Positions 46,501-57,870 are shown, counted from the stretch's first letter. The stretch: DNA of 64,000 nucleotides from Antedon bifida (GCA_963402885.1 OY727099.1:20727001-20791000); one strand, 5' to 3'. The notes: generated by a model from the letters alone, not told the origin. A program made the numbers and translations.

Positions 46501-49500
46501 AATGTACCATCAACGTCACTGATATCATTACTATAAATTGAGAGCACTTGTAAATCTATCTCATCTCCTGCATAGACTTTCATCATTTTATTCATGATAT
46601 CACCTGATAATTTGCAATTTTGCATGTAAAGTTTAAGTAAATTTGAAGACTTGTTCAATAAAGTACCAAGTAAATCACCATCAATGTTACTTATATCATT
46701 ATTCCCAAGATTAAGCAATTGCAGTTGTAACTCGTCTGAAGTTGCATATATTCTAATCATTTCATTAACTGTCTTCCCTGATAAGCTGCAATTGCACATG
46801 TTGAGTATATGGAGGTTAGGAGACCTACTCAAGTAAGTACCAAGTAAAACACCATCAACGTCTCTGATATCATTATTCCCAATATAAATATCTTGTAATT
46901 CTAAGTGATCTCTTGCATACGTATCCATCATTTTATTCAGTACGTCACCTGATAGTTTACAATCATGCATGACAAGTTTACTTAGTTGAGAAGACTTACG
47001 CACAAAAGAACCCAGTAAAGTACCATTGATGTCACTGATATCGTTTTTCATAAAATTGTAGTTTTGAAATTGGGACTCTCTTTTTGCATACACTCTGTCC
47101 ATTTCATTCATTACAGTATGATCCTTTATTTCGTCCATTTTTAGCTTGGAAGGTTTACTCAAGAATGTACCCAATGAAGTACCGTCAATTTTTCTGACGT
47201 AATTTTTCTCTTTATCAATTGCTTGCAATTGGGTCTCATCTGATGTATTGCCATCATGGAGATCATATATACGCAGCTTAGGAGAATTACTCCAGAAATT
47301 ACCAAATAAAAAACCGTCAATGTCACTGATATCTTGATTCCCAATATTAAGCTCTCGTAATTGCAGCTCATTTCTCTCATTCAATTTAATCATTAATTTA
47401 TTCAGTACTTCTCCTGATAGATTGCAATAATGCATGTCAAGTATACTCAGTTTAGGAGACTTACTTAAGAAAGTACCAAGTAAAGTACCATCAATGCCAC
47501 TGATATTGTTATTCCCAATATCAAGCACTTGCAAGCCTGACCTATTCGAGGGCAATTCATCTCTTATATACACTCTCATCATTTCATTCATTACGTCACC
47601 CGATAGTTTACAATCATGCATGTCAAGTTTTATTAGCCTATGAGCATTATTAAAGAAATATCCCAGAAGAGCACCATCAATTCCACTGATGTCATTTTTC
47701 TCAATACAAATCTCTTGTAATTCACCCCCAGTATAGACGTTTATCATTTTATTCATTATGTCACCTGATAGTTTGCAATCATGCATGTCAAGTGTTAGCA
47801 GCTGAGGAATTTTCCTTAAAAAATTACCTAGTGAAGTTCCATTTATGTCACTGAGATTGTTTTTAGCGATATTAAGCATACATATTTGTATATCTCCTTG
47901 AATGCTAATGTCATTCATTACTTTACCCAACAAATTACAATCAATCATCTCAAATGAAAGGTAAAGAGGGGCCGACATCATTAAGTTATGCAGTAATTTG
48001 GCATCAATGTTATTGAGATTATTTTGGCTGATTATAATACGTTTTAATTCCAGCTTATCACCCATTTTAAACCACTCATCAATCATACATTTTATTATAT
48101 CACATGACAGATTGCATTTATGTAGGTCAAGTGTGGATGTAAAGAAAAATGCAATGTGTGCAAGAATTTTACCTTTAATTTCAAATGATAATGTATTACA
48201 AAATGGTCTCAAATCAAGGTCATTAAGATCCATGCTACTGAGTTGCAATATACGATGTATAAAATGCTCATTTGAATTAGAATTCGGATTAAAGTGGGCA
48301 ATAACATATTTCAATGATTTTGAGACATCCGTATGTTGATTTAATCCTGAACTAACCATGTGCTGTTGTAATGCATCTGCCACAACAACACGATATTCAT
48401 CTTGAACATATTTCAAGTTAGTATGTATCAAATAACGATATGTTGATAAATGGTCTGTAAGCCAGTGCTTTAGGAATTTACCTGCATCAGCACCAAGAAA
48501 CCCGACTGCAAACATATTGGCCATTGTTAAATTCTTACAATCTGTTACTACATCCCACTCAATGCCCCTTGAATCTTTTTTACAAAGTGTGTATAAATAA
48601 AACCCTACTAGTGATTCTAGTATTAATTTGTGTGTAGGCATGTAAATTCCACTCTCAGGTTTAGATCTTGAACTTAATTTCTTTTCGTATACAAATCCTA
48701 GTTTAAGGGCCATGTCAACCATTTCTATATCTCCAGTAGCTTTCAAATCATTCTTTTTGATTGAAAGTTTATTTTGTTTCAAACTATCATACATACACTT
48801 TCCTAAGGAAGACATAGCATTTACAAATTCTATAGGAATATATTCAAATTCGATAATGTTGTCTTTATGTTCAATGGAATGGTTTGTATGTATGCTAAAT
48901 ACACAGCAACAATTTTGCTTTAAACGATCAAAAACGCTTTCTTCATTTTTAAGATCATTATTCGGGTGGCCATGCTTGGAAATGAATTGATTTATTATGC
49001 AGCGAAATATTTCTTTAAAAAGGTCGGCATAATTAGATGGAAGATTTGTTTTGTCTTCCCAAATATTACAAATTGAGAGAAGTATCAACGGATTTTTGCA
49101 CAATTCTAAAACGTTTTTGTCAGCCACTAATTTTTGCATAAGGTCATTCATCTTATCACGATTGTTAAAATGCTCAGAATGCTTCTCAATATACCTCCCA
49201 ATGCTATCTTTGTTAAAGCCTTTTACTGTCACTTGCACATCAGACTCTCTTATGAATGTATCTACGTCCACGTATTCGGATCTAGACGTAAGTAGTACAA
49301 CACTCTTTTCTAATGTTTTGCCCTTAAAAAGATCTATCAACGTATCATTTTGAACTCGTAATTCATCTAAACCATCTAATAATAACACAATTTTGTCATC
49401 ATGTTTGTCTACAAATTGCGTAATCAACTTTGAATCCTTTGGAAGTTTAGTTTTTAGATTGAAATCTTCCATATCCAGTTGGTTTTCAATCAGATGAAAG

Positions 49501-49865
49501 ATGCGGTTGCCTTCTTCTAAATCCCTTACATTAAATAAAAACACAATTTTACCTTTAAACGGAATTGGTTCTTCATCAGATGTGCTTTTGTTTGCTAAAT
49601 ACTTTAATAATGTTGTTTTACCAATACCAGCCTCACCATCTATCAGGACTTTACATGAAGATTTGGATTCTATACTGGTTAGAAATGATGACAGTGTTGT
49701 TGGCTGGCTGTCTTTCTCGTTTTTATTTCTTTTTAAAAGATCCAACTCAGTGAAGACTTTCATGCTAACAGTGTATTTTGGATTCATTGTTGACGGTGTA
49801 AATTCCTGATTTTCTTTCTGGCACAATGATTGTTGTCTGTCATGGAGATACTTTTCTATGATTCC
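43587..49865 (-). CDS. NLR-B main exon: giant NACHT-LRR receptor
   Basis: The exon starts in phase 1 after an acceptor TTTATTTGTTAG and stays open for about 2,092 codons. NACHT: Walker A GEAGIGKT at about residues 79-86, Walker B LLLDGLDE at 163-170, sensor VVLLTSRS at 191-198. A helical region ends with HKLILESLVGFYLY and GADAGKFLKHWL, both shared with NLR-A. About 26 double-LRR units of 57 residues follow from near residue 615 to the end, alternating a 28-residue half (LQVLSIANNDISDVDGSLLG) and a 29-residue half with CKLSGDVMN, as in ribonuclease-inhibitor-type LRRs. At about 54 LRRs it is far longer than usual NLRs. Joined to the DED exon it gives about 2,270 residues. NACHT motifs are intact, so it looks functional apart from the question at its 3' end. 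Confidence 0.95.
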   Translation of the reverse strand, partial: GIIEKYLHDRQQSLCQKENQEFTPSTMNPKYTVSMKVFTELDLLKRNKNEKDSQPTTLSSFLTSIESKSSCKVLIDGEAGIGKTTLLKYLANKSTSDEEPIPFKGKIVFLFNVRDLEEGNRIFHLIENQLDMEDFNLKTKLPKDSKLITQFVDKHDDKIVLLLDGLDELRVQNDTLIDLFKGKTLEKSVVLLTSRSEYVDVDTFIRESDVQVTVKGFNKDSIGRYIEKHSEHFNNRDKMNDLMQKLVADKNVLELCKNPLILLSICNIWEDKTNLPSNYADLFKEIFRCIINQFISKHGHPNNDLKNEESVFDRLKQNCCCVFSIHTNHSIEHKDNIIEFEYIPIEFVNAMSSLGKCMYDSLKQNKLSIKKNDLKATGDIEMVDMALKLGFVYEKKLSSRSKPESGIYMPTHKLILESLVGFYLYTLCKKDSRGIEWDVVTDCKNLTMANMFAVGFLGADAGKFLKHWLTDHLSTYRYLIHTNLKYVQDEYRVVVADALQQHMVSSGLNQHTDVSKSLKYVIAHFNPNSNSNEHFIHRILQLSSMDLNDLDLRPFCNTLSFEIKGKILAHIAFFFTSTLDLHKCNLSCDIIKCMIDEWFKMGDKLELKRIIISQNNLNNIDAKLLHNLMMSAPLYLSFEMIDCNLLGKVMNDISIQGDIQICMLNIAKNNLSDINGTSLGNFLRKIPQLLTLDMHDCKLSGDIMNKMINVYTGGELQEICIEKNDISGIDGALLGYFFNNAHRLIKLDMHDCKLSGDVMNEMMRVYIRDELPSNRSGLQVLDIGNNNISGIDGTLLGTFLSKSPKLSILDMHYCNLSGEVLNKLMIKLNERNELQLRELNIGNQDISDIDGFLFGNFWSNSPKLRIYDLHDGNTSDETQLQAIDKEKNYVRKIDGTSLGTFLSKPSKLKMDEIKDHTVMNEMDRVYAKRESQFQNYNFMKNDISDINGTLLGSFVRKSSQLSKLVMHDCKLSGDVLNKMMDTYARDHLELQDIYIGNNDIRDVDGVLLGTYLSRSPNLHILNMCNCSLSGKTVNEMIRIYATSDELQLQLLNLGNNDISNIDGDLLGTLLNKSSNLLKLYMQNCKLSGDIMNKMMKVYAGDEIDLQVLSIYSNDISDVDGTLLGTFLNKSPKLHTLDMHDCKLSGDVLNKIMNAYARDQLELQVLSIANNDISDVDGSLLGTFLGKFSRLRDLRMYDCKLSGDVINKIMDAYERDQSELQVLYIANNDISDVDGTLLGTFLSKSSKLLELYIYDCKLSGDVMNTMMDAYARDQSDLQSLAIAKNDISDVDGSLLGTFLGKSPRLSNLHMQDCKLSGDVMNTILDAYAKDQLELQLLSIANNDISDVDGSLLGTFLGKSPRLSNLHMHDCKLSGDVMNTILDAYARDQSELEVLSIANNDISDVDGSLLGTFLGKSSKLLELHIDDCKLSGDVMITILDAYAKDQLELQVLSIANNDISDIDGSLLGTFLGKSHRLSNLHMHDCKLSGNVMNAMMDAYARDQSELQSLSIAKNDISDVDGSLLGTFLGKSPKLLELYIDDCKLSGDVMNAMMDAYARDQLELEVLSIAHNDISGVDGSLLGTFLGKSPRLHDLRMRDCKLSGDVMNAMMDAYARDQSELQSLSIAKNDISDVDGSLLGTFLGKSTRLRNLRMYDCKLSGNVMNAMMDAYARDQSELQSLSIANNDISDVDGSLLGTFLGKSPRLSRLRMYDCKLSGNVINKLMDAYARDQSELQVLSIANNDISDVSGSLLGTFLGKSPRLRDLRMHYCKLSGNVMNAMMDAYARDQSELQVLSIANNDISDVSGSLLGTFLDKSPRLRDLRMHYCKLSGDVINKLMDAYARDQSELQVLSIANNDISDVDGSLLGTFLSKSSKLLKLYMVNCKISGDVINKMIKVYTNDELKLHELHVNNNNVSDIDGTLFCTLLHKSQKLCVLKLNNCKLPCNVVSRMYASGLQVLDIGNNDISDIDGTLLGSTLNNSSKLRILNMNNCKLQGDVMNEIIRAFARDELQLHELSVGNNYFSDIDAILLCVLLNNSPKLRTLDMNNCQLSDDVMNALIRVKPKELQLFTNNNDISDDEREMIIRSIDLFNEI
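44163..46385 (-). repeat. Homogenised array of 13 LRR-pair units, 171 bp each
   Basis: Units 11-23 of the NLR-B LRR region are nearly identical at DNA level and exactly 171 bp long, while units at both ends are diverged. Differences cluster in the residues next to the LxxLxI and LxxLxM strands (ANND/AKND/AHND; MYDC/MHDC/IDDC/MRDC/MHYC). Some variants recur two units apart (for example the ATTGCAATTCAGACTGATC type near 45012 and 45354), which suggests block duplication or conversion. Confidence 0.92.
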
Positions 49866-51289
49866 TAACAAATAAAAACTTATATATTAAAAAACATGTA
49901 CATTATATAGAACATTGTATACAGTTGAAGCAGTTTTAGAATGTTCATCTTTACTTGTTAAGCGTTGTAATATAAATAATAAAATTAAAGAACAATTGCA
50001 GTCTCCTTTTTATTTGTTTAGATCAAAATAATCATTATACGATTAAGAAAAAAAGCCTTACAGTTATTCAACATCATCAATTTTATTTAAAACAAATATG
50101 TACGACTTGTATCCTTTTAAACGATAAAGAGGTTCAATATTGATTTATTTGAACTAATGTCAGACGAGATGTGTGCTATTTATTTACACGAAATAACTTT
50201 AAAACGTAACATGTAAAACAATGATATTGGTAAACTGCATAATGTAATTATGCTTATAAAATAATGTTTATAAGACGAAAAAAAGATAATTAAGTGGCCT
50301 CCATCAGATAATTAAGTGGCGGTAATCGTTGGTAATCAATGTATAATTATTCTACAGAAATTTTCGGACTCATTCGGACGTTATTACTACTTAATACATA
50401 TATAGTATAGAGGTCACTGTGGTAATAGGCCAGAACCTAGAGTATTTTGTCTATAATTACAGATTCACTTTGGTAAGTAGGTACAGACTCTAGACCTACT
50501 TATCGATTTCAGCTAGACTTTTGATAAACAAAAGTAAGGAGGATTTATTATTTGGTGCGCGCCTATCTGCTGTTTTTTGCTGGATGGTCGTCGTCGGTTC
50601 TCCTGAACACACGCCCTTGTAGTTCGTTTTTGTTTTTATACAAACTGGGTGTTTAACCACTCTCCACACCATGCCCCTAAAATATTTGATGTGGGTATCG
50701 GTTTAGTTGCCGGTGTGTGACAGTAGCTGTGTGGGTGGGAGCTAGTACACTGGCGTAATCTCCTACTTTTCTCGAAAGATGTACTACTCATATGAGCTAG
50801 ATGTGTAACTGGACCTCCGGGTTATAGTCTTTATCTGAGAAGACTCGTTCTACCACAAGAACCATGTACCGAGTGAGCCTCAACCCTTGCCGATGTGTAA
50901 TGGCTATATATATATATTACGGCTGCACTGTCTTAAAACGCTTGGCCACTCACTCAGATAACGCCGCCACGCTATTTCTTATGACCATTTACAGACAAAA
51001 CGCGGACCTGACATGTGGTTGAGCGAAAACACGCCCACGATTACTATTGGTCCAGTCAATGTAGCAAAACAAGTTGGTATACCTAGACAAAATTAGAAAA
51101 TATTTTATTTTGTTTGTGAATATCTCTAAATACCTATCAGAACAACATATAAAAAATAAAAGATTAAAATAGAAGAAATCGCATTCAGGTAGTGTATAGG
51201 CCTAATGTAGGCAATCTAGAATCTCAGTCAAACAAATTAAAACAAATATTATTAACAAAAATTGAAAACACATGATGGGGATAAAATTC

Positions 51290-52400
51290 CACAAATCACG
51301 CCTCGGTCACATCTTGAGTACATATGCACATAGCTGAAATATGCAAATTAAGGGTAGAAATATAGGGTACCCATAGGACTTCAACCGCTTTGTATGTAGA
51401 GAGTTAATTTTTTTCTGCGCCGCCGCTTTAGCCAGCTATATCACCAGAGGACTACTCATTCAGAAGCTATAACAAGCGGAAGCTATAGTTCTAGAGGCTT
51501 ACATTTTTGGAAATGTGTAAACTAGGACGGGTCATGCTCAGATTACAAACCCCTAAGCACGTCTGGGAGAAGAGAGTCTATGAAAACATTTGCTGATAAA
51601 TACTGTATTATTGAGATGCATATAGACGGTAATCTGTATAATCTTTTTCAATGAATAATGACTTTATTCAATAAATACTGTAATTCGCCGTCAGATAATC
51701 ATTAAATTATGATCAAAACAGTCCATAGTAAAGTTTTTGTTTTTAATAGGATACAATTTGTTCATACTTGATTGTCTCTTTATACCATTTACTACTTGTT
51801 GACATCTAGGCTTGATGAAGTGACCCCAGACTTGACTTTAGAAATAGTTACAGAAATTGAGTCTGTTTAGACGTCTAACATTGGCTTTAATATTATTTAG
51901 ACATCAATTTTATTTAAATTCATCATCATCTTTAACAGATTCAGTATTTTTTATTTATTTATTCTGACATATCAAAGTATGAGTTCTTGTATTTTACTTC
52001 AAATACAAAAGTTATTCACTTTTGTAAAAAAAAAAATTATTCACCTTCATTTTAGTATCTATACTTTCACATTTATGATAAAGGAATGTAATTGCACAAA
52101 TCACACCTTGGAACATATGCACATTAACTGAAATATGCAAATTAAGGGTTAAAAATTGCCTCCAAAATGTAATGTTTGAATTTGGTAAAGATCTGACAAT
52201 AACTTTTTGAGTAATCCTGCTAACAAATGTAGAAACAAACACACCAACAAAAGCGATCGGCCAAATAACCTCTTGGCACTTTGGCGGAGGTAATTAGCTG
52301 AAATATGCAAATTAACTGAAATATGCAAATTAAAGGTAAAAATATAGGGCAACCATAGAACGCCAACAGCTAGTTGTAGTAACTTATTTTTTTCTGTAAA
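51290..52400. repeat. Dispersed repeat pair in the NLR-B intron
   Basis: The blocks around 51330-51420 and 52300-52400 share ACTGAAATATGCAAATTAA-type sequence, AAATATAGGG(T/C)A(A/C)CCATAG and a TTTTTTTCTG stretch. A third partial copy lies at 52110-52150. Confidence 0.7.
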
Positions 52401-52558
52401 TTCTTTTAAATATATATGTCTATAGATATGTGATGCCTGGTCCTATAGCATTTCGTTTACAGGGCCTGAATTCTTTATTGTAGTTCGGCTGTTAATGTCC
52501 AAGACTCGCATACTTACAGAACGATTAAGGTGTTTTTGTCTTTATAATATTTTTAGCT

Positions 52559-52975
52559 TTGTGGACAATAATGGTGGTTTGTGCTGCTCTTGCAATTGAT
52601 ATTGTTCTTGAGCCCTCTTCTTTGATTGTCAAACCAAGATATATGATGGTCTGGATCTACTTCTGTCTCATGTTGTATTTATTCATTGTTGTCCATAGTG
52701 CATCATGCCAACTCTGTCAACGGTTTTCTTTCATCTACAAAAGACTTAACCCTATCGGCGATCAGCCATTGTATTAGGTTAACAAGTTAACTTAGTTGGA
52801 AGTATGCCTCTGCAGAAGCAACTGCTTTGATCTATTGCCCCACTCCAGTGGCAGTTTGGACAACAATGGATATAGACAAAGGTGTCAACTTGAATCCAAA
52901 AGGATGTGGATATGTTCAAGCTAAGGATCATATTGAACCCTCCCAGCAGATTTACCATCACCAAATTCTCTTCTA
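52559..52975. other. Coding-like patch of unknown identity
   Basis: The plus strand has a frame of 72 codons from 52559 with hydrophobic runs (VVCAALAIDIVL, WIYFCLMLYLFIVV), and a second open stretch at about 52803-52976 (KYASAEATALIYCPTPVAVW). The minus strand of the first patch also reads protein-like (DRVKSFVDERKPLTELA, then a stop). I cannot name a family or decide the strand. A decayed repeat or retropseudogene is possible. Confidence 0.25.
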
Positions 52976-53639
52976 AAGGTTATTTAATGTGATTTCAAAA
53001 CTGACTGCAATACAAGGAACTTTAAGATGTTATGAGTCATAATCTTTTATAGGCCAAAATTGTTCATACATGGTCTGGTCTGATTATAAGGTTTCACTAA
53101 AATGCAGTTTTTTGTTCTTCTAACTATACATCTTTATCAAACTTCTCCCCTTGAAAAAATGGCAGCCAGTATAATTATATACCATCTTGAATTTTTAAAA
53201 GTTGAAACAATTATTTTTGAAACATCAAAGACACAAAAAAATGAAGGTCAAATTATTATAAATTTAAATTGGCCATATCAAAGTAATATTAAAGTTATTC
53301 ACTTTAAGTCGAAAATTTGAGCCAAAAATAACAATTTTACGTAATTAACAGCTACATTAATTTGATTACATTTCGTCTGTAAAATTGTCGCGAGCGAAAG
53401 TAAACAGAGATTTCAAACCATGAGTATACATTATGTATGATGCTAATTAGGATTGTTTACAACTCGTCACGGTTGAGAAGGTGTTTTCAAACAGATCGCA
53501 AAGAAATTTTATGATTATGCATACAGAGTAGCCAAATAAGAGCGTTGCATTATGAGATATGTTTTGATCGAAAACTTTGACTGGAAGTCAAAGTTATTTT
53601 TTAACCAAAAAACGTCTGTATTTCAGTTAAATGATTTTT

Positions 53640-53768
53640 TTTCCGACTAATTTTTGGTGAAAGTTAATAACTATTATGATACTTCAAAATGACCGACTTT
53701 TTTTCGAAATCTTTTTTTTTTTTTGTGGGGGGGGGGGGAATTTGACAAAGGGACAATACATCTTTAAA
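53640..53768. repeat. MITE end (family of 36437-36790)
   Basis: It contains TTTTTGGTGAAAGTTAATAAC and ends AAGGGACAATACATCTTTAA. The other end could not be placed. Confidence 0.5.
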
Positions 53769-54148
53769 CAAAATATATGTTTTAATGACTGTGGTTGAAC
53801 AAATATCGTATTCTTTAATATTCTTATTATTCTTTAATAGTATTATTTATTTTGGTAAAATTGAGAAAAAACAACCATTTTAGTTATATGCAAATTAGCA
53901 ATTTCTACATCTTCCAATTTTCTCCATTAGATGGGTCTTAAGAAGAATGTTCTAATTTTGTCCACGTCAAACCGTAGTTTGAACGGACTATCAAGCTACA
54001 CGGGTTTCTGTTTACCTGTATAGCTCGTTTGAGTAGATTGGCATTACTTAAGAAGTAAGAGAAACTACAAGTAAAAATAGAATTATAATTGTAAGTACAA
54101 CGTTGATATTCTACATTACAACAAACACAAAATGAATCAAATACATAC

Positions 54149-54704
54149 CAGCACTCAGTAGACCTAGTTCGTTCTGTGCACGTTTTCCAAGAAGACTTCC
54201 AAACTCATTTACCTTGTCTGGTAAAATTGTGTTGCTTTCTAATTTCAATACTACATCCCAGAGGCTAGTATAATTGAAATCTTCTAGTCGATAATAAGCA
54301 GTAACTCTCTTTAATGCAGCAGGAGATTCAGCTTGTCTGACAGCCCTAAACAGTCGTCTCCTGTATGATGACAACTTATTCTTTGCAACATGTTGAATAT
54401 TGTTGTCGTTCATATACTGGGTAACAAGACGTTCGGCATCCTTCGGACCTGTTAGCTTTGTAATCTCCAACAACAATGTGACATTGTGAGGTGTGATCAA
54501 ACCAGGACCACCAGTGCTATCGAGTTTATTGAATAAATTATGACCTATGTACTCCTCATTAGTAAGGTCTGCTAAATCCAAGTAATCAAGTAAGCAAAAT
54601 TTCAAAAACTTGTAGTGTTCACCTTCATATAGCTTACTGAGTTCAGTTTTCAAGTTGTTAAATTTTTCTTCAATTTCTGACATTTTTTCAAAGTGTGTGA
54701 TTGC
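54149..54704 (-). CDS. NLR-B N-terminal exon: death effector domain
   Basis: A 5' UTR intron ends TTTTTTGCAG at 54705. After 21 nt of leader the ATG at 54683 gives MSEIEEKF, aligning with MSDLEIKF of NLR-A, so this start is preferred over upstream non-ATG options. The exon has 535 coding nt and ends at a phase-1 donor GCTG-GTATGT, which joins the NACHT exon to read ...GLLSA-G-IIEKY. Residues 8-92 form a DED (HYKFLKFCLLDYLDL; VTLLLEITKL; GPKDAERLV). Residues about 118-175 repeat the second helical segment seen in NLR-A (SLWDVVLKLESNTILP, LLGKRAQNELGLL). It probably recruits DED partners when NACHT oligomerises. Confidence 0.86.
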
Positions 54705-55179
54705 CTGCAAAAAAAAAAAAAATCATAATTTACATCAGCAACATCATCATAATGTCTTGAATCGAAATTGCATGTCACATTTTACGTTTGTTATGCTGAT
54801 TGTATGCAAGGCCTTAATTGTTTATTTATTTGATAATTTCGTTTCTAACGGATGAGGTATTGATTAACGTCAAAAGTAATTGTCTCATTCTGTGATACCT
54901 GTTGCACTTTGTAATAACGTTTCGCAATATGTAAATATTGAGCTGTCGCACATTTGTAAAAATGAACGGTCCTATTCATGGCGCCCTTCTTCCGTAATAA
55001 TTTATATTGTTCAATTGTTCGACTTGAAATGAAACATGCAGTTATTTCAGTGCTTGTATACGATACATTTTGATTCTTACAAGATAGAATACCCGTTAGT
55101 TAACTAACCGTGTAGTATGAAAATAACATGTTAACAAAAATAAGGCGATGGAATAAAACCTCTGAACAATATAAAAATA
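54705..55179. other. 5' flank of the NLR-B DED exon
   Basis: Non-repetitive AT-rich sequence. The 5' UTR exon and promoter are expected in or beyond this stretch; none could be fixed. Confidence 0.4.
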
Positions 55180-56865
55180 CATCCCAATTCATACATATCG
55201 AACTTCTCACGCGAGGTACCTAATAATAGGCATGTAAATATTTGTGGTACTCATGCAATTGTTTGCTTACTTTGCAATATCAACAACAACAAACACAGGA
55301 TGAAACACCAGAGGAATAAATACAATGCCAGACGAATGCAGTGCAGCTATATTAATAACCAGTGATTCAACATATTGAAAGAATTTGTGTTGCTGCTATT
55401 CAGAGCATTAATACAGAACCAAATTAAGGGGTAATGTACTTTGAATTTAGTATTATTTATCTACTCTTTTACAAAAAGACAGGTTTTTAGACACTTTCAT
55501 ATTTAATTTAAGCAGGCCAGCATTACACTATTATTGAAACTTTTTACAATACTACAGTATGTTTCATACTGAAATTAAAATGTTTTATATGTATTTAAAA
55601 TTTATTGAGCAGAAACGATAATTCAAAAGCTTTTAAAAATAACATCTAATAATAGGCTGGTTCTAAAATGTTGGAAATTATTAATAACGAAATAATAACA
55701 TTTTAAATTAAAATCGTGAGCTATTCGAATTTTTAACAGGAAAGAGAATACTTTTTATTTTTCCATTTAGCTAGAGATGCAATCACAAGCGCTGGGTAAT
55801 TCGAACTGTCGCATCATTTGTCAATTCATAGCTTTAAAGGTAAAGTAACAATTATGCGTCCCGTTAAAACCTACTCATGAGCTTGATGTTTACATTTCTT
55901 ACTGTATCCTGTTTTTATCCAACCACAATAAATAACTCACTCTAGGAACACACAATTCAAGTCATACAGAAGAGTCTGAGTTTGTAGAGGTTGTTTTCTC
56001 AGAACTTAGCTTAACTTTTTATTGCTTATTACTGAACGTTTTGGAGATATTTTCTTTTCGTTTCACGTTAAAATACGCATGGTACAATTAAATTATAACT
56101 AAATAACTAATTTAGTAGTTTGGTATTATACTCAAACTTTTAGATATTCTAGATTGTATCCTATTTTAGTAGAAAAAATCACAATTTCATGACGTTAGGA
56201 AAATAAGCATTTAGCAAAATCTTAGCCTACTAACCTTTTAATGATGATGACGAATAACACAAGTATTGGCTTCTCTTTAACGTTAGCTTGCTACCAGAGA
56301 AGAGTGAAGAGATGAAACCAACTATTCCCTGTTTTGGTGATTGCGTGGTGTAAGCACAGTTATTAGGCCTACGTAGTTTACCATCAGTTCTCAGTTTTGA
56401 TTCTAAACCCGTTATACTGAATATAAATATACAACCATTGTAATAATAAACATAATAATAGACTCAGCCAATGAAAAGTAAGCAAGGAAACAACAATAAC
56501 ATGATTTGAAAACATGGATAGTAAAATGTTTTTAATACAATAGCGTCAAATAGCTAGCAGGTACTGCTACACCCTACGTGTTCATAATCGTTTTATGGAT
56601 TGGCTGACTAGTTTGAATAAATGAAATCACCAAATAACAAGTATAAAACTGCTGACGAATACATTGTAACACATGACTCTCCTTTAGTAAACCACAAATC
56701 AGATGACAGGACACTTTCTCTTACATTGGATTGAACAAGGGGCATTATCTCTGTTAACATTTTGGCCATCTCCTAACACCCATATTAAGGTTTTACTGAA
56801 TCTGAAATTGTCCACTATGATGTTCTAATATAATATACAATGTAGGCCTACTTTATGAAACTAAG
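55180..56865. repeat. Repeat unit E, diverged copy upstream of NLR-B
   Basis: It follows the order of units A-D (CGAACTTCTCACGCGAGGTA, TTGCTTACTTTGCAATAT, AACGTTAGCTTGCTACCAGA, AATGAAAAGTAAGCAAGGAA, AGTATAAAACTGCTGACGAA). The hairpin seen in A and B is decayed here. It is cut at 56866 by a Tx1 LINE and resumes at 63637. Confidence 0.75.
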
Positions 56866-57066
56866 TATCGAGAGATGGCGGTGTGCATTTCTCCAAGGAG
56901 ACGTTAGCTAACTAGCTCTTCAACGCCTTTCGTTAAAATATCGAATTTTGCTAGAATTTTGCTTTAAAAAAGATATATACAGGGTGCATTACCCTCAAAG
57001 AAAGCCTAAAGTAAAAAAGCATATTATTTTTTAGTGATTAATAGCCAGAATTAATACTTGTAAAAG

Positions 57067-57870
57067 ATGACGACTACGATAGCCGGTTTGGATGTCCCGC
57101 CAAAAGATCATGTGACCCAAGACTCGAATACGCAACTGGGCTACAATAAAGTGAATATGAAAGTACAGTATATGAAGTTAACATGACAGGAGATTCTTTT
57201 GTAGAAACCCAAGATATTTACAAGGCTATACTGAAATCCGTGAAAAGCCTAAATATTGTTGGTAGACCTATACAGCGTATCAAAAATCTATGGAGGATTT
57301 ATATAGGAACACATCAAGATAGGGTTTGCCTAATAACAACTGGGTTAAACCTAAGAGGTAGAAACGTTATTATTTATGATATAAAGCCATATCTGCCATA
57401 CGACACAGATGCTACTTGCATTATTGTTAAAGATCTGCCTTTATCTGTATCGGATGAAGAAATTAAAACAAGCCTTCTGCGTTTTAATTACAAAATACTG
57501 GGATCTATACAACGGATGAAACTGAGAGTTGACGGACAATTAACAAATTGCCTAAATGGAGACCGGGTACTATAAGCTGAAACCCAAGGTCTGTAAGCGT
57601 TTTAAACTTCAAAACGAGAATGTTTCACGATGGTCAAATAGATGAAAGAATTAAGTGCTCAAAATGCCTTAAAAATGGCCATAGTGCAAAAACATGTTCC
57701 AATAAGCTTGTCTGTAATGCCTGTGGTTTGGAGGGTCATAAAAAGAACCAATGTGGTGCAGAAAAGCTGTTACACAATGATTCGGGTGAAATTCTCATCT
57801 AAGAAATGTGGGAACGTGTCATAGAAAAAAGGCTCTGGACACTGATAGACCAGCTAAAGATAAAGATGAA
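57067..57870 (+). pseudogene. Tx1 LINE ORF1, N-terminal and zinc-knuckle part
   Basis: A start ATG at 57067 (MTTTIAGLDVPPKD) is followed by a frame change before 57183. From there 130 codons are open, including IVKDLPLSVSDEEIKTSLL, an RRM-like stretch. After another frame change two CCHC knuckles follow at about 57650-57770: CSKCLKNGHSAKTC and CNACGLEGHKKNQC. ORF1 proteins of this type bind the element RNA. It is broken by at least two frameshifts and by the nested LINE at 57873. Confidence 0.75.

Larger units (their letters stand above)
49866..54148 (-). other. NLR-B intron, DED exon to NACHT exon
   Basis: This 4.3 kb intron has a donor GCTG-GTATGT at 54148 and an acceptor TTGTTAG at 49866. 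I find no linker exons like those in NLR-A. It holds a repeated pair around 51290-51400 and 52085-52370 (GCTGAAATATGCAAATTAA, AAATATAGGG), an unassigned coding-like patch at 52559-52975, and a MITE-type end near 53640-53768. The region 50500-51050 is less AT-rich but unassigned. Confidence 0.7.

Noticed and set aside
52120-52335. Repeated ATGCAAAT octamers as a regulatory module
   Set aside because: They occur inside copies of a dispersed repeat, so their clustering is explained by duplication.
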